A stretch of DNA of 62,980 bases from Oryzomonas sp. (GCA_031292255.1 JARLHN010000019.1:1-62980); one strand, 5' to 3'; positions 8,948 to 17,522 are shown, counted from the stretch's first letter. Notes: generated by a model from the letters alone, not told the origin. Translations and numbers: made by a program.

Positions 8948-9148
8948 GTCAAAATAGATTGATTGATCCATCTGTTTGCTTAGAAATATCTATTGTACTT
9001 TGGGTTATTGATATCAATGGAAGCACATCAGTCGCTGGTGGGCTGCCCGGTCTTCAAAACCGGTGGGGGGGATGAGAAATCTCCCTGGTGGGTTCGATTC
9101 CCATGTGCTTCCGCCATACGCAACCGGCCATGGCCGTCGAAGTAATAA
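8948..9148 (+). repeat. 201-bp direct repeat, copy 2 (contains tRNA-Sec copy 2)
   Basis: Partner of 6457-6657. Recombination between the copies would delete 2491 bp including the kinase and leave one intact selC. This copy keeps a terminator and selB downstream, so it is probably the original locus. Confidence 0.9.
9019..9116 (+). tRNA. selC: tRNA-Sec (anticodon TCA), copy 2
   Basis: 98-nt tRNA identical to copy 1 except G9066 in place of A6575, which turns the first pair of the long variable arm from A-U to G-U. 8-bp acceptor stem, UCA anticodon and encoded CCA are intact. It lies 108 bp upstream of selB and is followed by a hairpin-T-run terminator. Confidence 0.95.
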
Positions 9149-9176
9149 AACCCGTTAGAAATGGCGGGTTATTTTT
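9149..9176 (+). terminator. Intrinsic terminator after tRNA-Sec copy 2
   Basis: AACCCG (9149-9154) pairs with CGGGTT (9165-9170), followed by ATTTTT. It lies 32 bp after the tRNA end and is missing after copy 1. Confidence 0.65.
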
Positions 9177-9224
9177 CTGTTTCCAATTCTTTTATTTATC
9201 CTTTGAATCCTTTTTGGAGCGATT

Positions 9225-11138
9225 ATGGCGAAGAATCTCATTCTCGGCACAGCCGGACATATCGACCATGGAAAGACATCCCTCGTCAGGGTGTTGACTG
9301 GTGTTGACACAGATCGGCTTCCTGAAGAGAAGGCCCGTGGAATAACCATAGAACTCGGGTTCGCCAATATGCTCCTACCTGGGGATATTCATTTAGGCAT
9401 CGTCGATGTCCCGGGGCATGAACGCTTTGTTCGCGCCATGGTGGCCGGCGTTGGCGGAATGGACATAGTGATGCTGGTGATCGCGGCTGATGAGGGTGTC
9501 ATGCCCCAGACGCGCGAGCATCTGGAAATCTGTCGCCTGCTCGGGGTGAAGCAGGGGCTTGTCGCACTTACGAAGTGCGACATGGTTGATTCGGACTGGC
9601 GCGGACTTGTTACCGAGGAGGTGCGCGACTTCGTCGCAGGGAGCTTCCTGGAGGGGGCGCCGATAGTTCCGGTATCAGCCCGCACCGGCACCGGAATAGA
9701 GCTGTTAAAGGAAGAACTGAGGATGATGTCCATCGGCCTTGATCAGAAGAGAAGCGATGGCCCCTTTCGGCTTCCGGTAGACCGGGCTTTTACGGTTGCC
9801 GGGTTCGGCACGGTTGTCACCGGTACTCTTTTGTCCGGCCAGATAAGAGTTGGAGATGAAGTAGAGCTATTTCCTTCGGGGATATACACTAAAATCAGGG
9901 GTATTCAGGCCCATGGCAGCAAAGCCGATGTCGGTTCAGCCGGCCAACGCCTCGCCCTCAACCTTCAGGGTGTTGACAACAACCAGGTGAAACGCGGGGA
10001 TGTTGTGGCCCCTCGTGGGATCTACAGGGCGACTAAAGTTACGGATGTTGAAATTACCTACCTGAAGACCGCGCCACGGCCGCTCAAGCATCGTTCCATA
10101 CTGAGCCTGCACTCGGCAACGTACGAAGTTGCTGCTCAGGTCATGCTTTTCAATAGAGAAAGCCTCGATCCGGGGGACAGCGCATTTGTGCAGTTGCGTC
10201 TCGATCACCCGGTTTTGCTGCTGAACGGAGACCCATTCGTACTGCGCACCTCTTCTCCATCTACTACGGTTGGTGGCGGGATTATACTGGACCCGTCTCC
10301 ACCCAGAAGACGGAGGAGGTCAGCCGAGGCGCTCGCGTTACTTGAGTCGATGTCTCTTGGTGATGAAGCGGAAATGGCAGAGCGTCTTGTTTCTGCGTCG
10401 CTTCTCTCGGGAATTTCATTCCACGACTTGACCAGACGCACCGGATTATCTGCAAAACGGCTGGATATGGCGCTATCTCTTCCCCTTTCTTCGGGCAACG
10501 TGATCCAAATGGTGCGTGACCCACGTTTGTTTTTAAGCCGTAAAAGTTTCAGCGACCTCTGTGAGACACTTTTCAAGGAACTTGAAACATATCTGTCAAA
10601 CAATCCTCTCAAAGACGGCATCGGCAGAGAGGAGTTGAAAACACGGCTACCGACTCGAAGTGACCCACGTTTTTTTACACCTTGTCTTTTGCATCTTGAA
10701 AGCGAACATAGGGTTGTTGCGGAGCGGGAACAGGTAAAGCTTCCGGGTAGAAAGGGAGCTGCCGTTGACAACGATGCCGGCATCCAGAAAAAACTGGAGG
10801 AAATGTTGACCAACAGAGGGTCTGAACCTCCCATGTTGAAAGAACTTTGCGATACACTCCTGCTGCCAGAAAAATTGGTGCTTGAGCACCTGAACCTGCT
10901 TGTCAGGGAAGGACGTGCCGTCAAGATCAAAAGTGACGTATTCTATGCTCTCGAACCTATACGGGTAATATCCCAGACCCTGGTCGAACATCTCCGCTCC
11001 AAGGGAGAGATAACGCCGCCGGAATTCAGGGAGCTTACGGGGCTCTCACGCAAATTCATGATTCCGCTTCTCGAATATTTCGATTCAATCAAAATCACGA
11101 TGAGAGTCGGAGATAAACGCGTGCTGCGGAGAAGATAG
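9225..11138 (+). CDS. selB: Selenocysteine-specific translation elongation factor SelB
   Basis: 637 residues. The GTPase domain has GHIDHGKT (residues 11-18), the RGITIELGF switch I region, DVPGHE and TKCD. EF-Tu-like domains II and III follow to about residue 340, with the [15 protein letters not shown] signature. The C-terminal 300 residues carry the winged-helix repeats that bind the SECIS hairpin. SelB delivers Sec-tRNA to UGA codons. ATG 9225 has TTGGAG 6 nt upstream. It is immediately downstream of selC; selA and selD are not in this window. A neighbour with a UGA-interrupted frame is the cytochrome at 231-4373. Confidence 0.97.
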   Translation: MAKNLILGTAGHIDHGKTSLVRVLTGVDTDRLPEEKARGITIELGFANMLLPGDIHLGIVDVPGHERFVRAMVAGVGGMDIVMLVIAADEGVMPQTREHLEICRLLGVKQGLVALTKCDMVDSDWRGLVTEEVRDFVAGSFLEGAPIVPVSARTGTGIELLKEELRMMSIGLDQKRSDGPFRLPVDRAFTVAGFGTVVTGTLLSGQIRVGDEVELFPSGIYTKIRGIQAHGSKADVGSAGQRLALNLQGVDNNQVKRGDVVAPRGIYRATKVTDVEITYLKTAPRPLKHRSILSLHSATYEVAAQVMLFNRESLDPGDSAFVQLRLDHPVLLLNGDPFVLRTSSPSTTVGGGIILDPSPPRRRRRSAEALALLESMSLGDEAEMAERLVSASLLSGISFHDLTRRTGLSAKRLDMALSLPLSSGNVIQMVRDPRLFLSRKSFSDLCETLFKELETYLSNNPLKDGIGREELKTRLPTRSDPRFFTPCLLHLESEHRVVAEREQVKLPGRKGAAVDNDAGIQKKLEEMLTNRGSEPPMLKELCDTLLLPEKLVLEHLNLLVREGRAVKIKSDVFYALEPIRVISQTLVEHLRSKGEITPPEFRELTGLSRKFMIPLLEYFDSIKITMRVGDKRVLRRR

Positions 11139-11220
11139 CTGCGGCACAGAACTCCATGCTATTTTATGGTTTCTTATTGTTGTCTCGTTATGGTTCAAGT
11201 CGCAAAAGTAATCCTAAAAT

Positions 11221-11255
11221 AAAAGGCCGCATACGAGGTGTATGCGGCCTTTTTT
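11221..11255. terminator. Bidirectional terminator between selB and the small Ala/Lys protein gene
   Basis: 14-bp stem AAAAGGCCGCATAC with its complement at 11240-11253, GAGGT loop, with T runs in both directions. It serves converging selB (plus) and the minus-strand gene at 11280-11510. Confidence 0.9.
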
Positions 11256-11279
11256 CCGATCCTACAGGAGGAGCAGGGA

Positions 11280-11510
11280 CTACTTGGCAGCCGGAGCAGC
11301 AGGTTCAGCAGCAGGAGCGGCTTCTTTTTTCTCGGCTTTCTTGGCTTTCTTCGCTTTTTTGGCTTTCTTTGCCGGTTTTTTCACTTCTTTCTTTTCAACA
11401 GCCGGAGCAGCGGCGTCGGCAGCCGGAGCGGCGGCATCAGCAGCGAAAACAACAGCCGAGAAGGACAGGGCTACGAGAGCGGCAACGATGGTGGAGAGAA
11501 CTTTTTTCAT
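11280..11510 (-). CDS. Small exported Ala/Lys/Pro-rich protein
   Basis: 76 residues. A clear signal peptide (MKKVLSTIVAALVALSFSA, cleavage after VFA) is followed by AADAAAPAA repeats, a strongly basic block of KKAKKA units and an acidic/Ala-rich tail. The mature part is low complexity, about one third lysine, like histone-H1-like or AlgP-like tails but exported. GGAGG lies upstream of the ATG. A sigma-54-type promoter match is found upstream (11553-11568). Possible roles are binding polyanions such as LPS, extracellular DNA or peptidoglycan; none can be proved from sequence. Confidence 0.75.
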   Translation of the reverse strand: MKKVLSTIVAALVALSFSAVVFAADAAAPAADAAAPAVEKKEVKKPAKKAKKAKKAKKAEKKEAAPAAEPAAPAAK

Positions 11511-11552
11511 TTGTACTACCTCCGAGTAAATTATAAATCTGTCAGAACAATA

Positions 11553-11568
11553 AGCATAAGTGGTGCCA
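11553..11568 (-). promoter_or_regulatory. Candidate sigma-54 (-24/-12) promoter
   Basis: Minus-strand sequence TGGCACCACTTATGCT matches TGGCACGNNNNTTGCW at all positions except 7 and 12; the invariant GG and GC have the correct spacing. The expected transcript start lies about 30 nt before the start codon of the small exported protein gene (11510). Confidence 0.5.
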
Positions 11569-11955
11569 ATCGCAGTAACATTTTAAAACATAAGAATATC
11601 AGCGTATTATGTGCGATACTGAAGTCATGCCTATCGACGGAGCTACCTTCCGGACTGCCTCATATGGGGTGGTTGTCACCGCAAATAGGCTGCCGCTATA
11701 TAAACATAATAGAACAATAATGCTTGATGCCTCCATCCGCTTGACCGCTGGGCGGCTCTGGCGTACCATCTGTTCAGAGGGCCACCCTCAAGGACCATCA
11801 CTTAGGAGCTGGCAACACTAACATGAACTCCTTGCATCTCATCTTCCGGACATCCTTGACCGCAGCTCAATCACAAAATCCTCGACGTAGCCCTGCTACG
11901 CCTGCGGTTTTGTTCAATCAGTTATTGTTAACCTCCTAATGCCTGGAAAGCGGCC
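11569..11955. other. Intergenic region with a CCCTG-loop hairpin
   Basis: I see no convincing gene. The only structured part is CGTAG-CCCTG-CTACG (11886-11900) followed by CCTGCGGTTTT. Its core resembles the centre of the 160-bp elements at 19339-19498 and 27574-27733 and a hairpin at 13362-13378. Confidence 0.5.
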
Positions 11956-12447
11956 ATGAACGTTGTTCTCCACAAAAACGGTTCCGACATCTGGAGCCGG
12001 GCGCAAAGCGGGCATGGCCTGAAAAGCTGGCAGCGTCTTTGGCTGGTGACGGGGGGCACGTACCTGCTCATGCTTGTGGCGACAGGTTGGCTCCTCATGC
12101 CGGAGCGCAGACAGGTGGATAAGGCAATGGTGTTTGCCGTCACGGAAGAGGTGCGGAGATACGACGGCCTCGCCTTTGTAGGGGATTCCCCCGAGAAGGT
12201 CTTCGAGACCGCCCGTACCCAGGGGTATGCCCCATGGATCGCCCGTATCCGCAAAACCTACAACATCGGCAGGGTGGGGGATGACGGCTTTGGCAAGATA
12301 GAAAGAGACTATCGTCAGGCCATCGAGACCCTGACATCGAAGCGCCTGAAGCTATCGGGCCGGCTCTGCGTCGCCTGGGTCGTGCCCATGGGGTTCCTCT
12401 ATGCCGCGGGTGGCCTGATCGGCTGGATCAGGCAGGGAAAATCGTGA
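11956..12447 (+). CDS. Hypothetical membrane protein with two membrane segments
   Basis: 163 residues. Hydrophobic helices near residues 30-50 (LWLVTGGTYLLMLVATGWLL) and near the C-terminus (LCVAWVVPMGFLYAAGGLIGW) enclose a charged soluble domain of about 85 residues, probably periplasmic. No family is recognised. The stop overlaps the start of the next gene by four bases (GTGA), so the two are translationally coupled and may function together. Confidence 0.75.
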   Translation: MNVVLHKNGSDIWSRAQSGHGLKSWQRLWLVTGGTYLLMLVATGWLLMPERRQVDKAMVFAVTEEVRRYDGLAFVGDSPEKVFETARTQGYAPWIARIRKTYNIGRVGDDGFGKIERDYRQAIETLTSKRLKLSGRLCVAWVVPMGFLYAAGGLIGWIRQGKS

Positions 12448-13190
12448 CCTTCTCCAATGAGCCGAACCGGCGCCAACAGGCTCAACCGCATCGTGATGCA
12501 GTCGAATGTAACGGCATGGCGATCCCGTTCCAGTATTGCCGTTCCCGGCGCAGGACCCTGGGCATGACGGTCAGGCCGGACAAATCGGTGGTCGTCAGGG
12601 CTCCCTTGCACGCTTCCCTTGGGGATATCAGGGATTTCGTTTCCCGGCGTGCGGCATGGATTGCCAAGGTGTGGCGGGAATTCGACAGCAGGCCCCCCAA
12701 TCTTTCCCAGAGCTACGGCAGTGGCGCGACCTTTTTGTTCCAGGGCCGTGGGTATGCGTTGACCGTGGTACGGGGCGCGGCCGAATCGGTTGTGCTTAGA
12801 GGTGATTCGCTGGTGGTTGCCGCTCCGGACGAATTGGATGCGCTGAATATCCGCCGGCTTATCGACACCTGGTATCGCGATCAGGCGCTGAGCATATTCC
12901 GGGAACGTGAAATCGAGTGCCACCGGAGGATGGAGGCTGAAGGTTTCCCCCTCCCCCCCATAGTGATCCGCCTCATGAAGAGCCGTTGGGGAAGCTACTC
13001 GTACCGAACCGGCCGCATAACGCTTAATCTTAACCTCATCAAGGCATTACCGGCGTGCCTCGACTATGTGATCATCCATGAACTCTGCCACGTGAAGCTT
13101 CGGCACCATGGCCCTGATTTCTGGAGGTTCGTCGCGCGTTACGTGCCAAACCATGCCGGGTTGCGCAAACAACTCAACCGTATCGGTTAA
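12444..13190 (+). CDS. YgjP-type (DUF45/M48-like) zinc metallopeptidase
   Basis: 248 residues from GTG 12444, coupled to the upstream membrane protein gene. The C-terminal part holds the family signature: MKSRWGSYSYRTGRITLN, then IIHELCHVKLRHHGPDFW. HELCH is the HExxH zinc site and the His in RHHGPDFW is the likely third ligand. The N-terminal half (SRRRTLGMTVRPDKSVVVRAP) is the typical beta-rich region. Substrates of this family are poorly known. Pairing with a membrane partner suggests recruitment to the envelope, by inference. Confidence 0.88.
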   Translation: MTFSNEPNRRQQAQPHRDAVECNGMAIPFQYCRSRRRTLGMTVRPDKSVVVRAPLHASLGDIRDFVSRRAAWIAKVWREFDSRPPNLSQSYGSGATFLFQGRGYALTVVRGAAESVVLRGDSLVVAAPDELDALNIRRLIDTWYRDQALSIFREREIECHRRMEAEGFPLPPIVIRLMKSRWGSYSYRTGRITLNLNLIKALPACLDYVIIHELCHVKLRHHGPDFWRFVARYVPNHAGLRKQLNRIG

Positions 13191-13361
13191 TGCGGGATGG
13201 CTTGCTGTTTTCGTATACCGGAACGCACGTCGCCCTGCATTGACATCCGGAGCAGCAGTGATTACCCTCTGTACAAACCTGGATATTCCATTGGGCGGAA
13301 TTAAGCTCCTGCACGAGCCCTGCCGGGCATATTCCGGCATCATGCCGCCCGGTTTCCTCAC

Positions 13362-13378
13362 CAATAGCCCTGCTATTG
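13362..13378. repeat. CCCTG-loop hairpin in the 13.2-13.5 kb intergenic region
   Basis: CAATAG-CCCTG-CTATTG, a perfect 6-bp stem. The loop is the same as in the hairpin at 11886-11900 although the stem bases differ. The rest of 13191-13482 shows no gene. Confidence 0.45.
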
Positions 13379-13482
13379 TCTCGCAACCGGACGACAAGCT
13401 ACAAAGGAATGTGCCTCGGCAGCATCTCGTGCCCTGATGGAAAATCCGGGTTAAAGAAAAGCTTGATTAAAAAGGAGTCATG

Positions 13483-14463
13483 ATGAAAAATAAATCTCTA
13501 TTGGTGGTGATTTTCAGTCTGGTGGCCCTGCTTGCGGGCACGACACTCGCCGCCGTCAACGCGGAGGCCCGCGCCGGCGGCGGCGGATCGCTCGGCAGCC
13601 GCGGATCGCTCGGTAGCCGTGGGTCGCGCAGCTATTCCCAGCCGATATCACCCTATTCGCTGCCCGGCCGGAATCAGCAGGCTGCGCCCCAGCCATTCTC
13701 GCCGTCGCCTTACCAGAACCCCCTGCCCAGCGGCGGCGGTTTCCTGCGCAACATGGCCGGAGGCCTTGTCGGCGGCATGCTGGGCGGGATGCTGTTTCGC
13801 AGTCTCGGTTTCGGCGGCGGGATGGGAGGAGGCTTTGGCGGCGGGATCGGGCTGTTCGAGATCATCCTGATCGGCGGCATTATTTATCTGGTCTACCGGA
13901 TGATGAAGGGAAGGCTCAATGAATCCGCCCCCTACCAGAACCCCTCCGCCACGGGGGGGTACAATGAGCCGCAGGCGCCGCGGTCCATAACGCCCGCCTA
14001 CGCTGATACGGCCGGCGACCTTGCGGTGGGCCTCTCACAGATCAGGCAGATGGACCCGGGCTTTGACGAACAACGCTTCCCGGACGCGGTCATGGATATC
14101 TTTTTCAAGATCCAGGGCGCCTGGATGAATAGGGACCTTGGCGGTGTGAACTCGTTGTTGACCACGGAGATGCGGCGAATCTTCCAGGAGGACATCGACC
14201 GGATGCTGCGTGAACACAGGGTGAACCGGCTGGAGAATATAGCCGTGCGCAAGGTGGAGGTCAGCGAGGCGTGGCAGGAATCGGGCCGGGACTATATCAC
14301 GGCCCTGATCTACGCCAATCTGCTGGACTACACGACCGACGACTCGAGCGGCCAGGTAGTCGAGGGAAGCAAGACCGATCCGATAAAGTTCGAGGAGTTC
14401 TGGACGTTTACCCGGCCGGTGGGCAACAACCAGTGGCAGCTTTCGGGAATTAACCAAAAATAG
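13483..14463 (+). CDS. Exported/membrane Tim44-like domain protein
   Basis: About 326 residues. ATG 13483 is preferred over ATG 13480 because AAAGGAG (13471-13477) is then 5 nt away. A signal peptide is followed by a Gly/Ser/Arg and Pro-rich linker with GSLGSRGS repeats, a glycine-rich stretch (GGLVGGMLGGML, GFGGGMGGG) and a membrane helix (IGLFEIILIGGIIYLVYRMM). The C-terminal domain (about 175-326) fits the Tim44-like/TIM44_C fold seen in bacterial inner-membrane proteins. Bacterial function is unclear; envelope transport or stress has been suggested for relatives. Confidence 0.8.
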   Translation: MKNKSLLVVIFSLVALLAGTTLAAVNAEARAGGGGSLGSRGSLGSRGSRSYSQPISPYSLPGRNQQAAPQPFSPSPYQNPLPSGGGFLRNMAGGLVGGMLGGMLFRSLGFGGGMGGGFGGGIGLFEIILIGGIIYLVYRMMKGRLNESAPYQNPSATGGYNEPQAPRSITPAYADTAGDLAVGLSQIRQMDPGFDEQRFPDAVMDIFFKIQGAWMNRDLGGVNSLLTTEMRRIFQEDIDRMLREHRVNRLENIAVRKVEVSEAWQESGRDYITALIYANLLDYTTDDSSGQVVEGSKTDPIKFEEFWTFTRPVGNNQWQLSGINQK

Positions 14464-14470
14464 TAAGCGT

Positions 14471-14564
14471 TGTCCGGTTCGGTATTTGCAGTTAGCCCCC
14501 CTCCCGCAAGGGGAGAGGGGCTTTAGAACATGTTTTAAGTTGAATGCAATTTCCTAACCGGACA
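14471..14564. repeat. Short element with terminal inverted repeats, family B, copy 1
   Basis: Ends TGTCCGGTT (14471-14479) and AACCGGACA (14556-14564) are perfect inverted repeats, and similarity extends inward to about 20 bp (GGTATTTGC / GCAATTTCC). The centre is a C-run/G-run palindrome (CCCCTCCCGCAAGGGGAGAGG). The second copy is 55901-56096. No ORF; MITE-like. Confidence 0.7.
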
Positions 14565-14580
14565 TTACTGAGGCCGTCGG

Positions 14581-14632
14581 CCTGAATCCGCGATACTTTC
14601 ACGGCTTTCTCGCCCAGCGTCACGGATTCAGG
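14581..14632. repeat. Inverted repeat upstream of the L,D-transpeptidase gene
   Basis: CCTGAATCCG (14581-14590) and CGGATTCAGG (14623-14632), 10 bp perfect, with a 32-bp loop. Could be an operator, a terminator without a T run, or part of a repeat. Confidence 0.4.
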
Positions 14633-14820
14633 CTTTGGGAAAACAAGATGGGTAATTCCGATTAAAATCGCGAATGGACGACTTTGACCGAATGACCCAA
14701 TCATACCGTCCTATTAACAAGAGCCCTTTGAAACGCAACGAATCAATTGATCATCTGCTCAAGATCAGTACCACACAAAATGAGTCCAAAACCCATCATG
14801 TACACCGAAAGGGGCTCAGC

Positions 14821-16050
14821 GTGCGTCAAAACATAGAGGCCAGAGCTCGGAGCAATAAGGCAAGCAGTCTCGTCAAAGGCATTCTGGCCGGCGTATCTCT
14901 CGTCGCCCTTATCACCCATGGTGGATTTTCTTTTGCGGTTGAGCTCGATGTCCGCGCCCAAGCCCAGCAAGCGTTGGCCAGCCTCCATGAGGTTCAGATA
15001 CCATCGTCGAATTTGAGCGAACTGGAGAGTATCAAGGCGACCATGAATATCGCCGATGATTACCAGAGCGAGCAAATGGACGAAGAAGCGGGGATCTTTT
15101 ATACACTTGTAATCCAAAAAACCCAGGTACTGCTGCAGAAAGCCATTGTACCGCCAACGCCAACAGCCGCTATCCCGGATAAACCTGATGTTGCCTCCAT
15201 TTCCGCCCCTGCCGCATCATCATCATTTGCCATCCGGGGACTGGCCGGCGCCATGAGTGTCTATACCGCGGAAAAGGGTGATACCCTTCGCCTGATCGCC
15301 TCCAAGCTGGGAGTAAGCCGCCAGCACCTCATCACGATCAACCATCTTGGCAAGAAGACCGCGGTGAAGGTCGGGCAGCTGCTGAAATACGACAACCGCA
15401 GGATTATCCCCAAGATGATTCAAAAAGGGATTGTGATCAACATTCCGGACCGGACACTCTATTATTTTCAAAACGGGGCGCTGGTTCGGACCTTGCCCGT
15501 AGCCCTCGGCACCCCGACAAAATCCGACGACTTCAACTGGCAGACCCCAACCGGACGATTCAAGATCATCGAGAAGATCAGGAACCCGACGTGGACCGTC
15601 CCTCCTTCCATCCAGGCTCAAATGGAGTCGCAGGGCAAAGAGGTCATCACCAGTATCCCCCCGGGTCCGGAATGCCCCCTCGGCAAATTCGCGATCCGGA
15701 CATCGATCCCCGGCATCATGATCCACAGTACCACCAAACCAGGGTCGATCAATAGCTACTCAAGTCATGGATGCATCCGGGTGTTCCCGGCGAACATGGA
15801 ATCGTTCTTTAAGCAGATAGCGGTCAACACGCCGGGTGAGATCATCTACAAGCCGGTAAAGGTTACCGTTGGTGAAGCCGGCCGAGTTTTTCTCGAAGTC
15901 CACCGGGATGTGTATGACAAGAAGATCAACCTGGCTACCGAAGCACGCAATTTGATTGAAAAAAGAAAACTGTCCGATAAGGTGGACTGGCGGAAGATCA
16001 AGGATATCGTTAAAAGGCAGGATGGGACGATCGAAGATATCACCCTGTAG
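14821..16050 (+). CDS. LysM and L,D-transpeptidase (YkuD) domain protein
   Basis: 409 residues from GTG 14821, which has AAAGGGG 6-8 nt upstream and places a hydrophobic signal/anchor at the N-terminus. ATG 14674 would add 49 residues but has no ribosome site. A LysM domain (about residues 140-190: YTAEKGDTLRLIASKLGV) binds peptidoglycan. The catalytic domain (about 200-350) has the YkuD motif IHSTTKPGSINSYSSHGCIRVFP with nucleophilic Cys in HGC. It should form 3-3 cross-links or attach proteins to peptidoglycan in the periplasm. The C-terminal tail of about 60 residues is extra. Confidence 0.9.
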   Translation: MRQNIEARARSNKASSLVKGILAGVSLVALITHGGFSFAVELDVRAQAQQALASLHEVQIPSSNLSELESIKATMNIADDYQSEQMDEEAGIFYTLVIQKTQVLLQKAIVPPTPTAAIPDKPDVASISAPAASSSFAIRGLAGAMSVYTAEKGDTLRLIASKLGVSRQHLITINHLGKKTAVKVGQLLKYDNRRIIPKMIQKGIVINIPDRTLYYFQNGALVRTLPVALGTPTKSDDFNWQTPTGRFKIIEKIRNPTWTVPPSIQAQMESQGKEVITSIPPGPECPLGKFAIRTSIPGIMIHSTTKPGSINSYSSHGCIRVFPANMESFFKQIAVNTPGEIIYKPVKVTVGEAGRVFLEVHRDVYDKKINLATEARNLIEKRKLSDKVDWRKIKDIVKRQDGTIEDITL

Positions 16051-16375
16051 TCACGGCCATTCGCTGGTCCATTCGCCATCCCTGGGGATGCAGCCGTAAG
16101 GTCGCGTTTGGGCTTGGTGTCATATGTGTTGACGAAAGCGAAGGCCTTGGCGCCACCCCCGGTCTGGGCGCTCTTGCCGGCCATGGCTCCCAGCCAGATT
16201 CAATCAGTTTGCTAAATGCCCGCACCCATCGTTTGGGCACCTTGCCTGGACGGGGATTTTCTTTGATGTTCTGGAGATTAAGCGGCTATAAAAACATGTA
16301 TGGCCCGCAATGTCCCTTTTGGGGGAGTCGGCTGGCATTCAAATTACTTGTGGGGACGATGGTGGTCCGCGCATT
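16051..16375. other. Intergenic region without a recognised gene
   Basis: 325 bp. Short open frames occur on the minus strand (one beginning MAGKSAQTGG near 16184) but lack ribosome sites and conserved motifs. I see no hairpin-T-run terminator for either neighbour. Confidence 0.4.
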
Positions 16376-16726
16376 TTATCCCGCCGCATATTGTTGCCCC
16401 CAATCGCACATTTTTTCCAATATCGGGTAGATACTCCGTCCCTTATCGGTCAACGAATACTCGACTTTTGGCGGCACCTGGGGATAGACCTCCCGGTGTA
16501 CGAGGCCGTCGGCCTCCAACTCCCGCAATTGCTGAGTCAGCATCTTGCGGGTCGTGTCGGGAAAAATCCGCTGCAAATCGGAAAAACGAAGCGTGCCCGG
16601 CGCCAGATGCCAGAGGATCGACGACTTCCACTTTCCGCCCACCACCGCCAGGGTGACGTCGATGCCGCACCTGTATTCCTTTTCCCGGTAGACCATACAA
16701 TTGTCCGTTGCCTGGTTGTTTTCCAT
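16376..16726 (-). CDS. HxlR-family transcriptional regulator
   Basis: 116 residues with the HxlR winged-helix pattern: C19 ([22 protein letters not shown]), then LRFSDLQR and ISR-type recognition helix [22 protein letters not shown], then [10 protein letters not shown]. The cysteine before the first helix is where several relatives sense electrophiles or disulfide stress. It is divergent from the flavoprotein gene at 16887 and very likely controls it and itself through the palindrome at 16775-16793. Confidence 0.9.
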   Translation of the reverse strand: MENNQATDNCMVYREKEYRCGIDVTLAVVGGKWKSSILWHLAPGTLRFSDLQRIFPDTTRKMLTQQLRELEADGLVHREVYPQVPPKVEYSLTDKGRSIYPILEKMCDWGQQYAAG

Positions 16727-16774
16727 CGTGCATCCTTTTTGCCAGACAGATTGCTATGTACCTTTTTAGTTACT

Positions 16775-16793
16775 ACGTACCATATAAGTACGT
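16775..16793. promoter_or_regulatory. Candidate HxlR operator
   Basis: ACGTAC-CATATAA-GTACGT, a perfect 6-bp inverted repeat with a 7-bp spacer, lies between the divergent hxlR-type and flavoprotein genes. Additional GTAC half-sites (ATGTACC at 16756-16762) flank it, which fits cooperative dimer binding. Confidence 0.55.
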
Positions 16794-16886
16794 TATTGAC
16801 TAATTATTACCTATGGAAAATAATAGCTCAAAAGCTTAAAAAAATACAACTGGATTCTCAAAAGCAATTAAGGCAAAGGAGGGGTT

Positions 16887-17522
16887 ATGCACGTAGTCGC
16901 GTTCAATGGCAGTCCCAACAAGGAAGGCAACACTTGGAATGCTTTGAAGATGGTCACGGCGGAGCTTGAAGCCGAGGGGATCGATACCGAGATTGTCCAT
17001 GTCGGCAACAAGGCGATCAGGGGGTGTGTAGCCTGCTACCAGTGTGTGAAGAACAAGAATGAGCAGTGCGTGCAGTCGGGTGATGAGGTCAACGGCTGGA
17101 TTCAAAAGATGAAGCAGGCTGACGGCATTATTATCAGTTCGCCGGTGCATTACGCGGCCATAGCTGGAACCATGAAATCCTTTCTGGACCGGGCATTCTT
17201 TGTTACCGGCGTCAACGACAGTTTGCTGCGCCATAAGGTGGGAGCTTCGGTCGTCGCTGTGCGGCGTTCCGGCGGGATGCCTACTTTTGACCAACTGAAC
17301 AATTTCTTGAACTATGCCGAGATGCTTATCCCAACCTCGAATTATTGGAATGTGATTCATGGCCGGACTCCGGGGGAGGTGGCTCAGGATCTTGAGGGGG
17401 TGCAGATCATGCGGGTCTTGGGTAAGAACATGGCCTGGCTGATGAAACTTGTTGAGCATGGCAAAGGAACAATTGCGGCTCCGGAACGTGAGCCGAAGAC
17501 CATGTTCAGCTTTATTCACTAG
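16887..17522 (+). CDS. Flavodoxin-fold NAD(P)H-dependent FMN reductase / iron-sulfur flavoprotein-like
   Basis: 211 residues. The N-terminal phosphate loop GSPNKEGNT binds FMN, and CVACYQCVKNKNEQC resembles the compact cysteine motif of archaeal-type iron-sulfur flavoproteins, so an Fe-S cluster is possible. ISSPVHYAAIAGTMKSFLDR is the second FMN contact region. AAAGGAGG lies just before ATG 16887. Divergent pairing with an HxlR regulator suggests induction by quinones or electrophiles, with a quinone- or metal-reductase role. Confidence 0.85.
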   Translation: MHVVAFNGSPNKEGNTWNALKMVTAELEAEGIDTEIVHVGNKAIRGCVACYQCVKNKNEQCVQSGDEVNGWIQKMKQADGIIISSPVHYAAIAGTMKSFLDRAFFVTGVNDSLLRHKVGASVVAVRRSGGMPTFDQLNNFLNYAEMLIPTSNYWNVIHGRTPGEVAQDLEGVQIMRVLGKNMAWLMKLVEHGKGTIAAPEREPKTMFSFIH

